64,000 nt of DNA from Xanthomonas sp. CFBP 8443 (GTDB taxonomy: Bacteria; Pseudomonadota; Gammaproteobacteria; Xanthomonadales; Xanthomonadaceae): positions 1,612,001-1,676,000 of the forward strand of contig NZ_CP102592.1 of assembly GCF_025666195.1 (NCBI RefSeq), given 5' to 3'. Positions 33,413 through 42,452 of the stretch are shown here, in pieces (within the stretch, counting starts at the first letter, position 1; each line of letters begins with the position of its first letter). The notes below the pieces were generated by a model. The model did no database searches and had not been told where the DNA came from. It saw only the letters and a list, made by a program, of their open reading frames with translations. Position numbers and translations under genes: made by a program.

Positions 33413-34549
33413 TCACCGTGCCGCCTTCAGGTCGCCCCACGGATACTCCATGCCAAGCGCGGACAGACGCGCGGTGCCGCTGCCATAGCGCTGGGCGATC
33501 AGATCAAACGCGGCAGGGAACGCCTTGCCGGCAGGGGCGGCCTCGGCCACTACGATGCGCACGTCCGGAGTCGAGGACGACGTCGCCTGTGCCTGCACGC
33601 GCAGGCCGCCGCGCAGCCGTACCGGGCCGGCCGTGTCGGAGACAAGGCGTACTTCGTTGCGCATCGTGCGCGACCATGCCTCGGCGTGCAGCGACAGCGC
33701 CACCTCGTCGTCATCGTCTTGCACCTGCAGCGCCACCACATCTTCGCGCTTGACGCGCATGTTGGCGCGGTGCGTCGCCCGGTCCGTCGGCAGAACCTTG
33801 AACATGTCGCTGTCGTGTGCGGCTTCCCATGACGCAACGCCCAGGCGGTCGGCAGTCGCGTGCGCCGTTTGCGGTCCCGCGATCGTCTCGACCAGCGCAA
33901 GGCTGATCGGCAGCGCGGCAGAGACCCCGGCGCTCGAGGCGACGTCGCCGTCGGCCACATAGCGCAGGTTCGTCAGCCAGGCGACCTGCGGGTATTGCTT
34001 GCGACGATCGCCCAGCGAGGCCCAGTGGCCCGTGGCGTGGCGACCGTCGAGCGCGCCGATCTCCGCCAGCAGCTCGACGCCGTCGCAGATCGACACCAAC
34101 GCGGCGCCGTGCGCGCGTTGCGCCCGCAACCAGGTCGTTTCCTCGGCGTGCTTGTCCGCTGTCGCCGGTACGATCACGTAGTCGGCGCCATCGGGGTAGA
34201 CCTTGTCGAACGCGGCAACGGTCATGTCGGGCAACAGCGTGAGCGGGCCAGCCTTCAACGGGTGGTCCGTCATGTTCAGGGCGATCACGGTTGCCGCGCC
34301 GGATTGCGCGAGCACGCCGTATGGCACGACGAAGTCCGACAGCACGGTCGTGTCCTGGGCGACCACGGCCACCACGGGGAGCGCGTCCGGATGCTGGCGG
34401 ATGTGGACGATAGGCAAGCCCGTCACCCGAGCATTCTCTGGCTGCCGTGTCGCCGGGGAGCCGGCGGCGGCAATCGACCCGCACACAGCGAAGAGGCCGG
34501 CGACGGCGAGAAGGGCGATGCGGAAGCGGAGACGGAGACGTTGCGACAT
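33413..34549 (-). CDS. Exported DJ-1/PfpI-domain protein
   Basis: Encodes 378 residues. A signal peptide is likely (FRIALLAVAGLFAVCGSIAAAG). The middle is a DJ-1/PfpI domain with elbow Cys in SICDGVELLAEIGALDGRHATGHW, the same wording as the domain of GlxA regulators. The C-terminal 130 residues do not match an HTH and are not recognised. The protein is therefore a periplasmic or secreted relative of the adjacent GlxA regulator, without the DNA-binding part. It lies 76 bases upstream of that gene on the same strand. Confidence 0.8.
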   Translation of the reverse strand: MSQRLRLRFRIALLAVAGLFAVCGSIAAAGSPATRQPENARVTGLPIVHIRQHPDALPVVAVVAQDTTVLSDFVVPYGVLAQSGAATVIALNMTDHPLKAGPLTLLPDMTVAAFDKVYPDGADYVIVPATADKHAEETTWLRAQRAHGAALVSICDGVELLAEIGALDGRHATGHWASLGDRRKQYPQVAWLTNLRYVADGDVASSAGVSAALPISLALVETIAGPQTAHATADRLGVASWEAAHDSDMFKVLPTDRATHRANMRVKREDVVALQVQDDDDEVALSLHAEAWSRTMRNEVRLVSDTAGPVRLRGGLRVQAQATSSSTPDVRIVVAEAAPAGKAFPAAFDLIAQRYGSGTARLSALGMEYPWGDLKAAR

Positions 34550-34672
34550 GGTGAGATCCGGTGTGGTCGGGCTCCCACTGTCTCGGGATTCACGCTTGGC
34601 TTAAAGGTCGATCTTCCTTCATTTTCTGCCAAGAAGGGAAGCAAGGGGCCGGAACTCTTTCCCTTCCGGCTG

Positions 34673-34830
34673 TCGCCCATGCCGGCTGCAGCGCGGTGTT
34701 CGCGCATCCGGGCAGCAAGCGCGACCGCGTTGGCCGACAAGGGCGGGGGTGGACATCGACATGCTGCGTTCTGATCGAGGACCGCCGCCAGCGCAGCCGG
34801 CCGATCATGGCCGCCTGACGCGCGCCGCGG
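34673..34830 (+). pseudogene. Decayed copy of the dipeptidase 3' region
   Basis: The bases follow those at about 31738-31890 of the intact dipeptidase gene: CCGGCTGCAGCGCGGTGTTC is shared exactly, then CAAGCGCGACCGCG, GCCGACAAGGGCGGGG and CGCCGCCAG. A nine-base gap and several single-base gaps break the frame. The copy ends with CGCCTGACGCGCGCCGC, matching the end of the intact gene (CGGCCTGACGCGCGCCGC). A large middle portion is missing. The rest of the 34550-35259 gap has no supported gene. Confidence 0.8.
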
Positions 34831-35094
34831 CAACACTGGCAAGCGGCAGGCGCGTCGTTGCACGCGCCGCGCCGGAGTGTTCCAGTGGCGTGGCGCCGAA
34901 TGCATTGACCCGGCTGTGGAGCAGGTCCAGACTTGCGCCCTCATCCACCGTATCGCTCGCCCTCCCATGCCGCACGCGCCGCTGCTGATATTGCCGACCG
35001 ACACCCTGCGCGCCAGCGCAGGCCGGGTGCGCCTGCCTGATGGGATGGACAACGCCGAGCCGTAGCGCTCCGCCGCCGCCGATCCGCGCAGACA

Positions 35095-35117
35095 AGCACC
35101 CGATGGGTGCTTTTTTA
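35095..35117 (+). terminator. Orphan rho-independent terminator
   Basis: A 7-bp stem AGCACCC / GGGTGCT with a GAT loop is followed by TTTTTTATT on the plus strand. No plus-strand gene precedes it within 2.8 kb other than the dipeptidase remnant. It may be the old terminator of the dipeptidase gene. Confidence 0.85.
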
Positions 35118-35259
35118 TTGCCTTTTTCCAGCTGTCCCACCTCCGAAACGCGAAGGAGAACGTGCCATGCACTACGCCGCCGAACCGAAACCCTAGCCGC
35201 ATGCCCACGCGCCAACCGGGGCATGCGGCCTCCCCGTTGTTGGCACTGGAACCCATCTC

Positions 35260-37323
35260 ATGAACACCCAAACCCTTTCCCGCTGGCGCAACCTCGGCAT
35301 CATCGCCCACATCGACGCCGGCAAGACCACCCTCACCGAACGCCTGCTGTGGGCCACCGGCGCGATCCATCGCGTCGGCGAAGTCCACGACGGCGCCGCC
35401 ACCACCGACTTCTCCGACATCGAACGCGCCCGCGGCATCACCATCGGCGCGGCCGCGGTGCAGGCGCAGTGGTCCGCGCGCGGGCAGCCGGCGCATCGGT
35501 TGACCCTGATCGACACTCCCGGGCACATCGATTTCGCGATCGAGGTGGAACGCTCGCTGCGCGTGCTCGACGGCGCGGTCGCGGTGTTCTCTGCGGTCGA
35601 CGGCGTGCAGCCGCAATCGGAAACCGTGTGGCGCCAGGCGCGCCGGCACGGCGTGCCGCTGCTCGCGTTCGTCAACAAGATGGACCGCGCCGGCGCCTCG
35701 TTCGAAGGCGTGCTGGCGCAGCTGCGCAGCAAGCTCGACGCCACGGTGTGGGCGGTCGGCGTGCCGCTGCCGGGCGAGTCCGGCTTCGACGGCTGGGTCG
35801 ACCTGGTCGGCCGCCGCGTGCTGGCGTGGGACGGCGATGGACGCATGTCCGCGCGTGCGTGGACGACGGACGACGCTGCCGCGTTCGCCGAGGCGCGCGA
35901 GCGGTTGATCGCCGCGGTCGCCGACCACGACGACGCGTTGGCCCAGGCCTATCTGGAAGAGCAGGCGATCGACGACGACGCGCTGCGCGCCGCGCTGCGT
36001 CGCGCCACCCTGGCCGGTGCCGGCGTGCCGGTACTGGCCGGCTCGGCGTTCAAGAGCAAGGGCATCGAGCCGTTGCTGGACGCGATCGTCGACTGGCTGC
36101 CGTCGCCGCTGGACCGCCCGCCGGTGCCGGCGACGCGCGACGCAGATGACGCCAGCGGCACGGATGCCGCGCACGCCACGCAACTGGCGCCGGATCCGTC
36201 CGCTCCGCTGGCGGCGCTGGTGTTCAAGGTCGCGCATACCGCGCAGGGACCGCTGGCGTTCGTGCGCGTGTATGCCGGCACCTTGCGCGTCGGCGACACG
36301 GTGTGGACGTCGCAGGCGCGGCGCTTGCGCCGGGTCGGGCGGCTGGCGGTGGTGCAGGCGCAGCGCACCCACGACGTGACGCAGGCCGTTGCCGGCGAGA
36401 TCGTGGCCATTCTCGGCTGGAAGGACGCGGCCAGCGGCGAAACGCTCAGCGGCGGCGACGCGCGCTGGGTGCTGGAAAGCATCCGCACGCAGCCGCCGGT
36501 GCTGGCGTGGCGGCTGGGCGCGGCCAATGCCGCGGAACTGGTGCGGATGGGGCAGGGACTGGCGCGGCTGGCGCAGGAGGATCCCTCGTTCCGCGTCGAC
36601 AGCGATGCCGAGACCGGCGAAACCCTGGTCTGGGGCATGGGCGAGCTGCACCTGGAGGTGATGGTGGAGCGCCTGCGCAGCGAGTGGCACGTGGACGTGC
36701 GCACCGGCGCGCCGCGCGTGGCCTACCAGGAAACGCTGCGTGCGGCGGCGGCCGGCGTGGTCGGGCGGCTGTCCAAGCAGAACGGCGGCCATGGCCAGTT
36801 CGCGCAGGTGGTGCTGGACCTGGTGCCGCGCGCGGACGGCGAGGTCGTGTTCGTGGACCGCAGCCGCGGCGGCGTGGTGCCGAAGGCCTTCGTCGCCGCG
36901 ACCGAGAAGGGCGTGCGCGCGGCGCTGGCGCAAGGTCCGCTCGGCTACCCGGTGGTCGGCGTGGAGGTCGCGCTGGTCGATGGCCAGGCGCATGCGGTGG
37001 ACTCGTCGGACATGGCGTTCCAGCGCGCGGCGTCGGAGGCGGTGAAGGCGGCGCTGGCGCAGGCCGGCACGCTGCTGCTGGAGCCGGTGATGGCGCTGGC
37101 GATCGACACCCCGGCGGCCAGCGTCGGCGACGTGCTCGGCGACCTGCAGCGGCGCGACGGGCGCGTCGTGGCGATCGCCGAACACGGCACGCGTGCGGAC
37201 GTGGTCGCGCACGCGCCGTTGGCGCAGTTGCAGGCCTACACCACCGCGTTGCGTTCGCTGACCCAGGGACGCGCGTCGGCGAGCATGACCTTCGACGGCT
37301 ACGAAGCGGTCAGGGCGGCGTAG
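35260..37323 (+). CDS. Elongation factor G paralogue
   Basis: Encodes 687 residues. GTPase motifs are AHIDAGKTTLTERLL (G1), RGITI (G2), DTPGH (G3) and NKMD (G4). All later EF-G domains are present, including GELHLEVMVERL and a domain IV with QNGGHGQFAQV. It is not in a str operon and its sequence is less conserved than housekeeping EF-G, which should be elsewhere in the genome. Paralogues of this kind can serve ribosome recycling only or antibiotic protection; the sequence does not tell. No good ribosome binding site is seen before the ATG. A strong terminator follows. Confidence 0.9.
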   Translation: MNTQTLSRWRNLGIIAHIDAGKTTLTERLLWATGAIHRVGEVHDGAATTDFSDIERARGITIGAAAVQAQWSARGQPAHRLTLIDTPGHIDFAIEVERSLRVLDGAVAVFSAVDGVQPQSETVWRQARRHGVPLLAFVNKMDRAGASFEGVLAQLRSKLDATVWAVGVPLPGESGFDGWVDLVGRRVLAWDGDGRMSARAWTTDDAAAFAEARERLIAAVADHDDALAQAYLEEQAIDDDALRAALRRATLAGAGVPVLAGSAFKSKGIEPLLDAIVDWLPSPLDRPPVPATRDADDASGTDAAHATQLAPDPSAPLAALVFKVAHTAQGPLAFVRVYAGTLRVGDTVWTSQARRLRRVGRLAVVQAQRTHDVTQAVAGEIVAILGWKDAASGETLSGGDARWVLESIRTQPPVLAWRLGAANAAELVRMGQGLARLAQEDPSFRVDSDAETGETLVWGMGELHLEVMVERLRSEWHVDVRTGAPRVAYQETLRAAAAGVVGRLSKQNGGHGQFAQVVLDLVPRADGEVVFVDRSRGGVVPKAFVAATEKGVRAALAQGPLGYPVVGVEVALVDGQAHAVDSSDMAFQRAASEAVKAALAQAGTLLLEPVMALAIDTPAASVGDVLGDLQRRDGRVVAIAEHGTRADVVAHAPLAQLQAYTTALRSLTQGRASASMTFDGYEAVRAA

Positions 37324-37356
37324 ACCGCCCGCCAGCGGAAGACATTGCACGCGCTC

Positions 37357-37387
37357 GAGGAGCCGGTTCGCCGGCTCCTCTTTTTTT
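37357..37387 (+). terminator. Rho-independent terminator after the EF-G paralogue
   Basis: A perfect 10-bp stem GAGGAGCCGG / CCGGCTCCTC with a TTCG loop is followed by seven T residues. Confidence 0.95.
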
Positions 37388-37452
37388 GTCCGGCGCTTGC
37401 GCGCGGGCCGCGATCCGGGCTTCATAGGCGCCCTCCGACCCAGGAATCGTGC

Positions 37453-37929
37453 ATGCGCCGACTCGTTGCCGTTGCCATCCTCGCCGTGCTGCCGGCGCTC
37501 GCCGCGGCGCAGGCGCCGCCGTGCGCGACGCCGCTGCAGGTGGCCGAGCGGCTGTACCAGGCGCGCGATTTCTATTGGCGGCCGCAGAACCTCGACGGGC
37601 TGCTGACCCCGGCCTTCGCGCATGCGGTGCAGGCGGAGATCGCCTGCGCCGAGCGCGAGGGCATCTGCCGCCTGGACTACGACCCCTGGACCAATGCGCA
37701 GGACGGCGACATCCAGGGCAAGCCGCGCTTCACCCTGGTGTCCGGCGGCTCGCTGGCCACCGTGCTCGAGGTCCGCGTGGACTACCGGCTGGCGCTGGGC
37801 GCGGCCAGCGAACCGGGTTCGCTGAAGATCGAACTGCGGCGCCGCGGCAACGGCTGCTGGGCGGTCAGCGACCTGATCTCCCCGGACGGCGACTCGCTGT
37901 TCGCGCTGCTGTCCGAAGCGCGGGACTAG
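37453..37929 (+). CDS. Small exported protein, DUF3828-like
   Basis: Encodes 158 residues with a signal peptide (MRRLVAVAILAVLPALAAAQ). The mature part contains FYWRPQNLDGLLTPAFAHAVQAEIACAE, DYDPWTNAQDGDI and NGCWAVSDLI, a pattern I associate with DUF3828 secreted proteins; moderate confidence. Two Cys near LDYDPW may pair. The ATG at 37453 begins the signal peptide. It is convergent with the GH51 gene. Function unknown. Confidence 0.7.
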   Translation: MRRLVAVAILAVLPALAAAQAPPCATPLQVAERLYQARDFYWRPQNLDGLLTPAFAHAVQAEIACAEREGICRLDYDPWTNAQDGDIQGKPRFTLVSGGSLATVLEVRVDYRLALGAASEPGSLKIELRRRGNGCWAVSDLISPDGDSLFALLSEARD

Positions 37930-37942
37930 CGGGCGCAGGCGC

Positions 37943-37974
37943 AAAAAAACCACGCCGACCTGCGTCGGCGTGGT
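37943..37974 (-). terminator. Rho-independent terminator of the GH51 gene
   Basis: An 11-bp perfect stem (ACCACGCCGAC / GTCGGCGTGGT, loop CTGC) is flanked on the left by seven A residues, which become the T tract on the minus strand. It lies 57 bases past the GH51 stop and may also serve the convergent small gene weakly. Confidence 0.9.
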
Positions 37975-38030
37975 GCGGACGACCTGCCCGCGCCTGCAGC
38001 GGGAGGGGATGGCGCGACGGCGTCCGCCGA

Positions 38031-39623
38031 CTATTGCAGTTTCAGCATCACGATCGCCTTGGCCGGCAGCGCCACCTTCAGCGTGCCGCCCTGCAGGCTG
38101 GCGCCGCCGAACGCGGCCGGCTTCACCGCCTGCGGTTGCTCGAAGGTGTTGAGCGCGGTGATCTTCGGCGCGGTGAGGATCTGGCCGCTGACGCTGCTGG
38201 CCTTGACGCCGTCCACCTTGACCTCGACCTCCGCGGCGCGGTTCGGGTCCAGGTTGGTCAGCGCCACGTAGACATGGCCATCCTTCGCCTTGACCGCCGA
38301 GCCGTGCACCGACGGCACCGTGTACTCGCCGTGCTTGTAGTCCGGCGTCTTGATCTGCAGCGGCAGCGCGGTCGCGTCCTGGTACGGCTTGTACATCGCG
38401 AACACGTGGTAGGTCGGGGTCAGCAGCATCTTGTCGCCGTCGGTGAGGATCATCGCCTGCAGCACGTTGATCATCTGCGCGATGTTGGCCATGCGCACGC
38501 GCTCGGCGTGCTGGACGAAGATATCCAGGTTGAGCGAGGCCACCAGCGCGTCGCGCAGCGTGTTCTGCTGGCGCAGGAAGCCCGGGTTGACGTTGGGCAG
38601 GCCGCTGTACCAGGTGCCCCATTCGTCCACCACCAGCGCGACCCTCTTGTCCGGGTCGTACTTGTCCATGATCGCGCTGTGCTTGCTGATCAGTTCGTCC
38701 ATCAGCAGCGTGCGCGACAGCGTCTCGATCCACGCGGTCTCGTCGAAATCGGTGGAGGAGGCGCGCGGCGGCCAGCCGCCGGGGATGGTGTAGTAGTGCA
38801 TGCTCAGCCCATCCATGAACTTGGTGGCCTCGCGCATCATCACCTCGGTCCAGTGGTAGTCGGCATCGCTGGGGCCGGGCGCGATCTTCATGATCTTCTG
38901 TCCGGCCGGCGCCTTGACGAAGGTCTGGTAGCGGCGATACACGTCGGCGGCGTATTCCACGCGCATGTTGCCGCCGCAGCCCCATAGTTCGTTGCCGACG
39001 CCGAAGAACGGCACCTTCCACGGCGCATCGCGGCCGTTGCCGCGGCGCTGGTTGGCCAGCGTGGACTTGGTCGGCGCGGTCATGTACTCGACCCACTGCG
39101 CCATCTCGTCCGGCGCGGCGTCGCCGACGTTGCCGGCCACGTAGGCCTGGGTGCCGACCAGCTCGGTGAAGTCCATGAATTCGTGGGTGCCGAAGCTGTT
39201 GGGTTCCTCGACGCCGCCCCAGTGGCTGTTGATGCTGATCGGGCGCTTGGCGCGCGGGCCGATGCCGTCGCGCCAGTGGTATTCGTCGGCGAAGCAGCCG
39301 CCGGGCCAGCGGATGTTGGGCACCTCCAGCGCCTTCAGCGCCGCGACCACATCGTTGCGGTAGCCGCGGGTGTTGGGGATCTTCGAGTCCGGCCCGACCC
39401 ACACGCCGCCGTAGATGCCGGTACCCAGGTGTTCGGCGAACTGGCCGAACAGGTTGCGCGAGACCTGCGGACCCGGCTGGTCGGCACGCAGCGTGCCGCG
39501 CACCTCGACGTCGGCGGCCTGCGCCAGACCGGCGCCGAGCGTCAGCGCGGCCACGGCGACTGCCAGCGGCAGGCGGTGCCGCCAGCGCAGTGCAGCGTTC
39601 TTCAGTGAGCGGGTCGAGAGCAT
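38031..39623 (-). CDS. GH51 alpha-L-arabinofuranosidase, exported
   Basis: Encodes 530 residues with a signal peptide (LPLAVAVAALTLGAGLAQA, cleavage near residue 36). The catalytic TIM barrel has acid/base E212 in GVGNELWG and nucleophile E334 in VVDEWGTWY, both standard for GH51; the early NIRWPGGCFADEYHW is also diagnostic. A C-terminal beta domain ends KAIVMLKL. It removes terminal alpha-L-arabinofuranose from arabinan or arabinoxylan. The ATG at 39623 follows TAGGAGA; the long open extension upstream lacks any support. It feeds L-arabinose to the pathway encoded at 11-24 kb. Confidence 0.95.
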   Translation of the reverse strand: MLSTRSLKNAALRWRHRLPLAVAVAALTLGAGLAQAADVEVRGTLRADQPGPQVSRNLFGQFAEHLGTGIYGGVWVGPDSKIPNTRGYRNDVVAALKALEVPNIRWPGGCFADEYHWRDGIGPRAKRPISINSHWGGVEEPNSFGTHEFMDFTELVGTQAYVAGNVGDAAPDEMAQWVEYMTAPTKSTLANQRRGNGRDAPWKVPFFGVGNELWGCGGNMRVEYAADVYRRYQTFVKAPAGQKIMKIAPGPSDADYHWTEVMMREATKFMDGLSMHYYTIPGGWPPRASSTDFDETAWIETLSRTLLMDELISKHSAIMDKYDPDKRVALVVDEWGTWYSGLPNVNPGFLRQQNTLRDALVASLNLDIFVQHAERVRMANIAQMINVLQAMILTDGDKMLLTPTYHVFAMYKPYQDATALPLQIKTPDYKHGEYTVPSVHGSAVKAKDGHVYVALTNLDPNRAAEVEVKVDGVKASSVSGQILTAPKITALNTFEQPQAVKPAAFGGASLQGGTLKVALPAKAIVMLKLQ

Positions 39624-39879
39624 CGAGGGTCTCCTAGGCGGATGGGATGACGGCGCGGGTACAGGCACCGTGTCGGTGGGAGCGAGCATGACCGCATGCG
39701 GCGGCGGGACGTCGCAAGGTGGTACGAACATGGCCACCAGCGGCATCGCCGGTAGCGGGACGCGGCAGGTGGCGGTATCGGCGCAGATCGCAGTCCTTGT
39801 GATCGGTGGTGATGCAGCGGCACGGCGGCCGATCGCGGGTCCCCGGCATCGGTTCGAGCATAGGCGGGCCGGTGCGGTA

Positions 39880-39996
39880 CGACCAATGACGTAAATCCTC
39901 GCTGCTATAGCCGATGCGCATTGCTGCTGCCGTGGCGCTCCCCGATGCGCAGATCGAAGATAGGGGAGCGGTGGATGGCCGACCAATGATTTAAAT
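39880..39996. promoter_or_regulatory. Direct repeat pair upstream of GH51
   Basis: CGACCAATGACGTAAAT (39880-39896) and CGACCAATGATTTAAAT (39980-39996) agree at 15 of 17 positions and are spaced by exactly 100 bases. They lie in the 599-base gap between the divergent GH51 and epimerase genes, otherwise empty of genes, and may be sites for one regulator. Confidence 0.5.
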
Positions 39997-40222
39997 GGGC
40001 GAATCGATACGGGGATTGCAATGATGCGATGCCGCAGATCCAGGCATTCTGTGTTGCACGGCACGCTCTTCGCGGCGTCGTGCAATCGTAAGCGCAGCGT
40101 GGCTTGGTAGCGCATCGCTGCGGTGCTTCGCGGCGATGGCTTGCGACCGGCTGCGCTGGTTATGCTGCGCGGCCCGTGCGAAAAAACGCGTCCGCCCACC
40201 GCACCCAACCAGGACTTCCCGC

Positions 40223-41275
40223 ATGTCATCGATCTTCGGCCAGCTTCCCGACGGTACCGCCATCCACCGCCTGGTCCTGGACAGCGGCGAAGGTCTGCGC
40301 GCGGAATTGCTGACCTACGGCGGCCTGCTGCGCAGCCTCAGCCTGGACACCGCGCAAGGCCGCACCGAACTGGTGCTCGGGCTGCCGACGCTGGACGCCT
40401 ACCTGCACGATCCGGCCTACCTGGGGGTGCTGGTCGGCCGCTTCGGCAACCGCATCGCCGGGTCGGCGTTCAACGTCGACGGCCAGCGCTACGCGGTGAC
40501 CGCCAACGAGGGCGCCAACCACCTGCATGGCGGCGCGCTCGGATTCGGGCGCCGGGTATGGACGGTCCAGGCGCAGTCCGGGCACAGCCTGCAGCTGGGG
40601 TACGACTCGCCGGCCGGCGAGGAGGGCTATCCGGGCACCGTGCGGGTCAGCGCCGAGTTCACCCTGCACGGCCGCACGCTGGAACTGCAGTTCGCCGCGC
40701 AGACCGACGCGCCGACCCCGCTCAATCTCACCCACCATCCGTACTTCAACCTGGCCGGCGACCGCGGCGTGGCCGCCGCCGCACAGCGGCTGCGGGTGCC
40801 GGCGGATCGCTACCTGCCGGTGAGCGACGCGGCGCTGCTGCCGAGCGGCGAGATCGCCAGCGTGGCCGGCACGCCGTTCGACTTCCGCGCGCCGCGCGCG
40901 GTCGCCGACAAGGACAACGCGGCCGATCCGCAGCTGCGCCTGAGCGGCGGCTACGACCATTGTCTGGTGCTGGCCGAGCCGCGCGACTGCAGCGCCGTGC
41001 TGTATTCGCCGCACAGCGGCGTGGCCATGCGCATCGCCAGTGCGATGCCTGCGCTGCAGCTGTACGAAGGGCACTGGCTGGACCGCCAGCATCCGGGCCT
41101 GGGCCGCGGCGTGTGCCTGGAGCCGCAAGGCTATCCGGACGCACCGAACCAGCCCGGCTTCCCCGACACCATCCTGCGTCCCGGGCAGGTCTACCGGCAC
41201 CGCATCGAATACCGCTTCGCCGAGGTCGGCGCGGATGCCGACTGGGAAGCGGTGGAGGCGGCGCTGGCCGATTGA
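40223..41275 (+). CDS. galM: Aldose 1-epimerase
   Basis: Encodes 350 residues of the galactose mutarotase family. NRIAGSAFNVDGQRYAV, LTHHPYFNLAG (catalytic His) and a late Glu in LEPQGYPDAPNQPGFPDTIL are family marks. It interconverts alpha and beta anomers of aldoses such as galactose, glucose or arabinose in the cytosol. The ATG at 40223 follows AGGACT; the open frame upstream is not conserved. It is divergent from GH51, so it may provide the right anomer of released sugar for the sugar dehydrogenase. Confidence 0.92.
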   Translation: MSSIFGQLPDGTAIHRLVLDSGEGLRAELLTYGGLLRSLSLDTAQGRTELVLGLPTLDAYLHDPAYLGVLVGRFGNRIAGSAFNVDGQRYAVTANEGANHLHGGALGFGRRVWTVQAQSGHSLQLGYDSPAGEEGYPGTVRVSAEFTLHGRTLELQFAAQTDAPTPLNLTHHPYFNLAGDRGVAAAAQRLRVPADRYLPVSDAALLPSGEIASVAGTPFDFRAPRAVADKDNAADPQLRLSGGYDHCLVLAEPRDCSAVLYSPHSGVAMRIASAMPALQLYEGHWLDRQHPGLGRGVCLEPQGYPDAPNQPGFPDTILRPGQVYRHRIEYRFAEVGADADWEAVEAALAD

Positions 41276-41303
41276 GCGATACAGGGCAAACAGCGCAATC
41301 CCT

Positions 41304-41386
41304 GTAGGAGCGGCTTCAGCCGCGACAGAATGTTTCCGCAGCCGACATTTCCTCGGCGCCGGTGTCGCGGCTGAAGCCGCTCCTAC
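41304..41386. repeat. REP pair in inverted orientation
   Basis: Forward copy 41304-41326 and reverse copy 41364-41386, both with the CGGCTTCAGCCG core, lie between the convergent epimerase and ypjD genes, facing each other over 37 bases. This is the same layout as at 7227-7292. Confidence 0.9.
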
Positions 41387-41425
41387 AGGGGATGCATTGG
41401 CATCCCGAAGGCCAACCCGCAATCG

Positions 41426-42220
41426 TTACTGCGGATGCCCGAGCACCAGTTCGATCACGAACTTGCTGCCGAAGAACGCCAGCAGCAGCAACAGCATCGC
41501 CGCCAGTGTCCAGTGCACTGCCTTGATCCCGCGCCAGCCGTAGCGCCAGCGGCCGAACAGCAGCGCGCCGAACACGATCCACGACAGCACGCTGAGCACG
41601 GTCTTCTGCACCAGCCGCTGCGCCAGGAAATCCTGCACGAACAGCACCCCGGTCAGCAGGGTCAGGGTCAGCAGGATGAAGCCGACCACGATGGTGCGGA
41701 ACAGCAGCGTCTCCAGCGCGGTCAGCGGCGGCAGCGCGCGCAGCCACGGGTGGAAGTCGCGGCGCCGCAGCGCGCGCTCCTGCAGCCACAGCATCACCGC
41801 CAGCAGCGCGGCGATGCCCAGCGTGGCGTAGGCCAGCAGCGCCATCCACGCATGCAGCTGCAGCCGCCAGTCCAGCATCGGCGCCGGTTCGTGGCCGTGC
41901 GAGTGGTAGGCCAGCAGCAGCGCCGCCGACAGCGGGAACACCACCACGCCCAGCGCCGCCATGCGTCCGCTGGCGCCGACCAGTGCGGTCATCAGCGCCA
42001 TGCCCAGGCTGACCAGCGACAGCGCGGCGAAGAAGTGCATGTCCGGCCCGCCAGCGGTGTGCAGCGCCACCTGCACGTGGTAGCCGGCATGCAGCGCCAC
42101 CGCCGGCAACGCCGCCCACAGCCAGCCGCGGCTGCGCTCGACCCGATCGCGCACCACCGAGCCGACCAGCAGGCCGGTGGCGGTGAGGTACAGCAGGGTG
42201 GCGACGAGGACCAGGAGCAT
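41426..42220 (-). CDS. ypjD: YpjD/CcsA-like inner-membrane protein
   Basis: Encodes 264 residues with about eight hydrophobic helices, cytochrome c assembly (CcsA/CcmC) superfamily. HAGYHVQVAL, LDWRLQLHAWMALLAY and VHWTLAAMLLLLLAFFG hold the spaced His residues typical of this group. It is divergent from ffh, the same neighbourhood as ypjD in E. coli, which is why I use that symbol. Function is not settled, though a role linked to protein insertion has been suggested by the location. The ATG at 42220 follows AGGA-type sequence. Confidence 0.85.
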   Translation of the reverse strand: MLLVLVATLLYLTATGLLVGSVVRDRVERSRGWLWAALPAVALHAGYHVQVALHTAGGPDMHFFAALSLVSLGMALMTALVGASGRMAALGVVVFPLSAALLLAYHSHGHEPAPMLDWRLQLHAWMALLAYATLGIAALLAVMLWLQERALRRRDFHPWLRALPPLTALETLLFRTIVVGFILLTLTLLTGVLFVQDFLAQRLVQKTVLSVLSWIVFGALLFGRWRYGWRGIKAVHWTLAAMLLLLLAFFGSKFVIELVLGHPQ

Positions 42221-42414
42221 CGGGCCAGTTTCGCATATCGGGCCAGGGCTGGTGTTTGCGGCCGGTTGGCCGGACGCGGCTGCCGGCGCCGCGTCCACGG
42301 CGTGCGCTGCGCGTCCGCGGCGACGCCTTCGGCCAGCGGCGCCAGGTCGGGCGCCGGCCTGGCGCGCCGGCGCCGGGGCGGGCCGCCGTCTCCGGGATCG
42401 CCGGCCGGCGCGGC

Positions 42415-42420
42415 TATAAT
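42415..42420 (+). promoter_or_regulatory. -10 box upstream of ffh
   Basis: TATAAT stands 33 bases before the ffh ATG in very GC-rich surroundings; no good -35 is visible at the expected distance. Confidence 0.55.
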
Positions 42421-42452
42421 CGACGACCGTTTCCCGTCTGCGACCCGCCCGC

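Noticed and set aside
34838..34945. Ankyrin-like fragment on the minus strand near the dipeptidase remnant
   Set aside because: A short stretch reading DEGASLDLLHSRVNAFGATP recalls an ankyrin repeat, but it is one partial repeat with no start or continuation; chance cannot be excluded.
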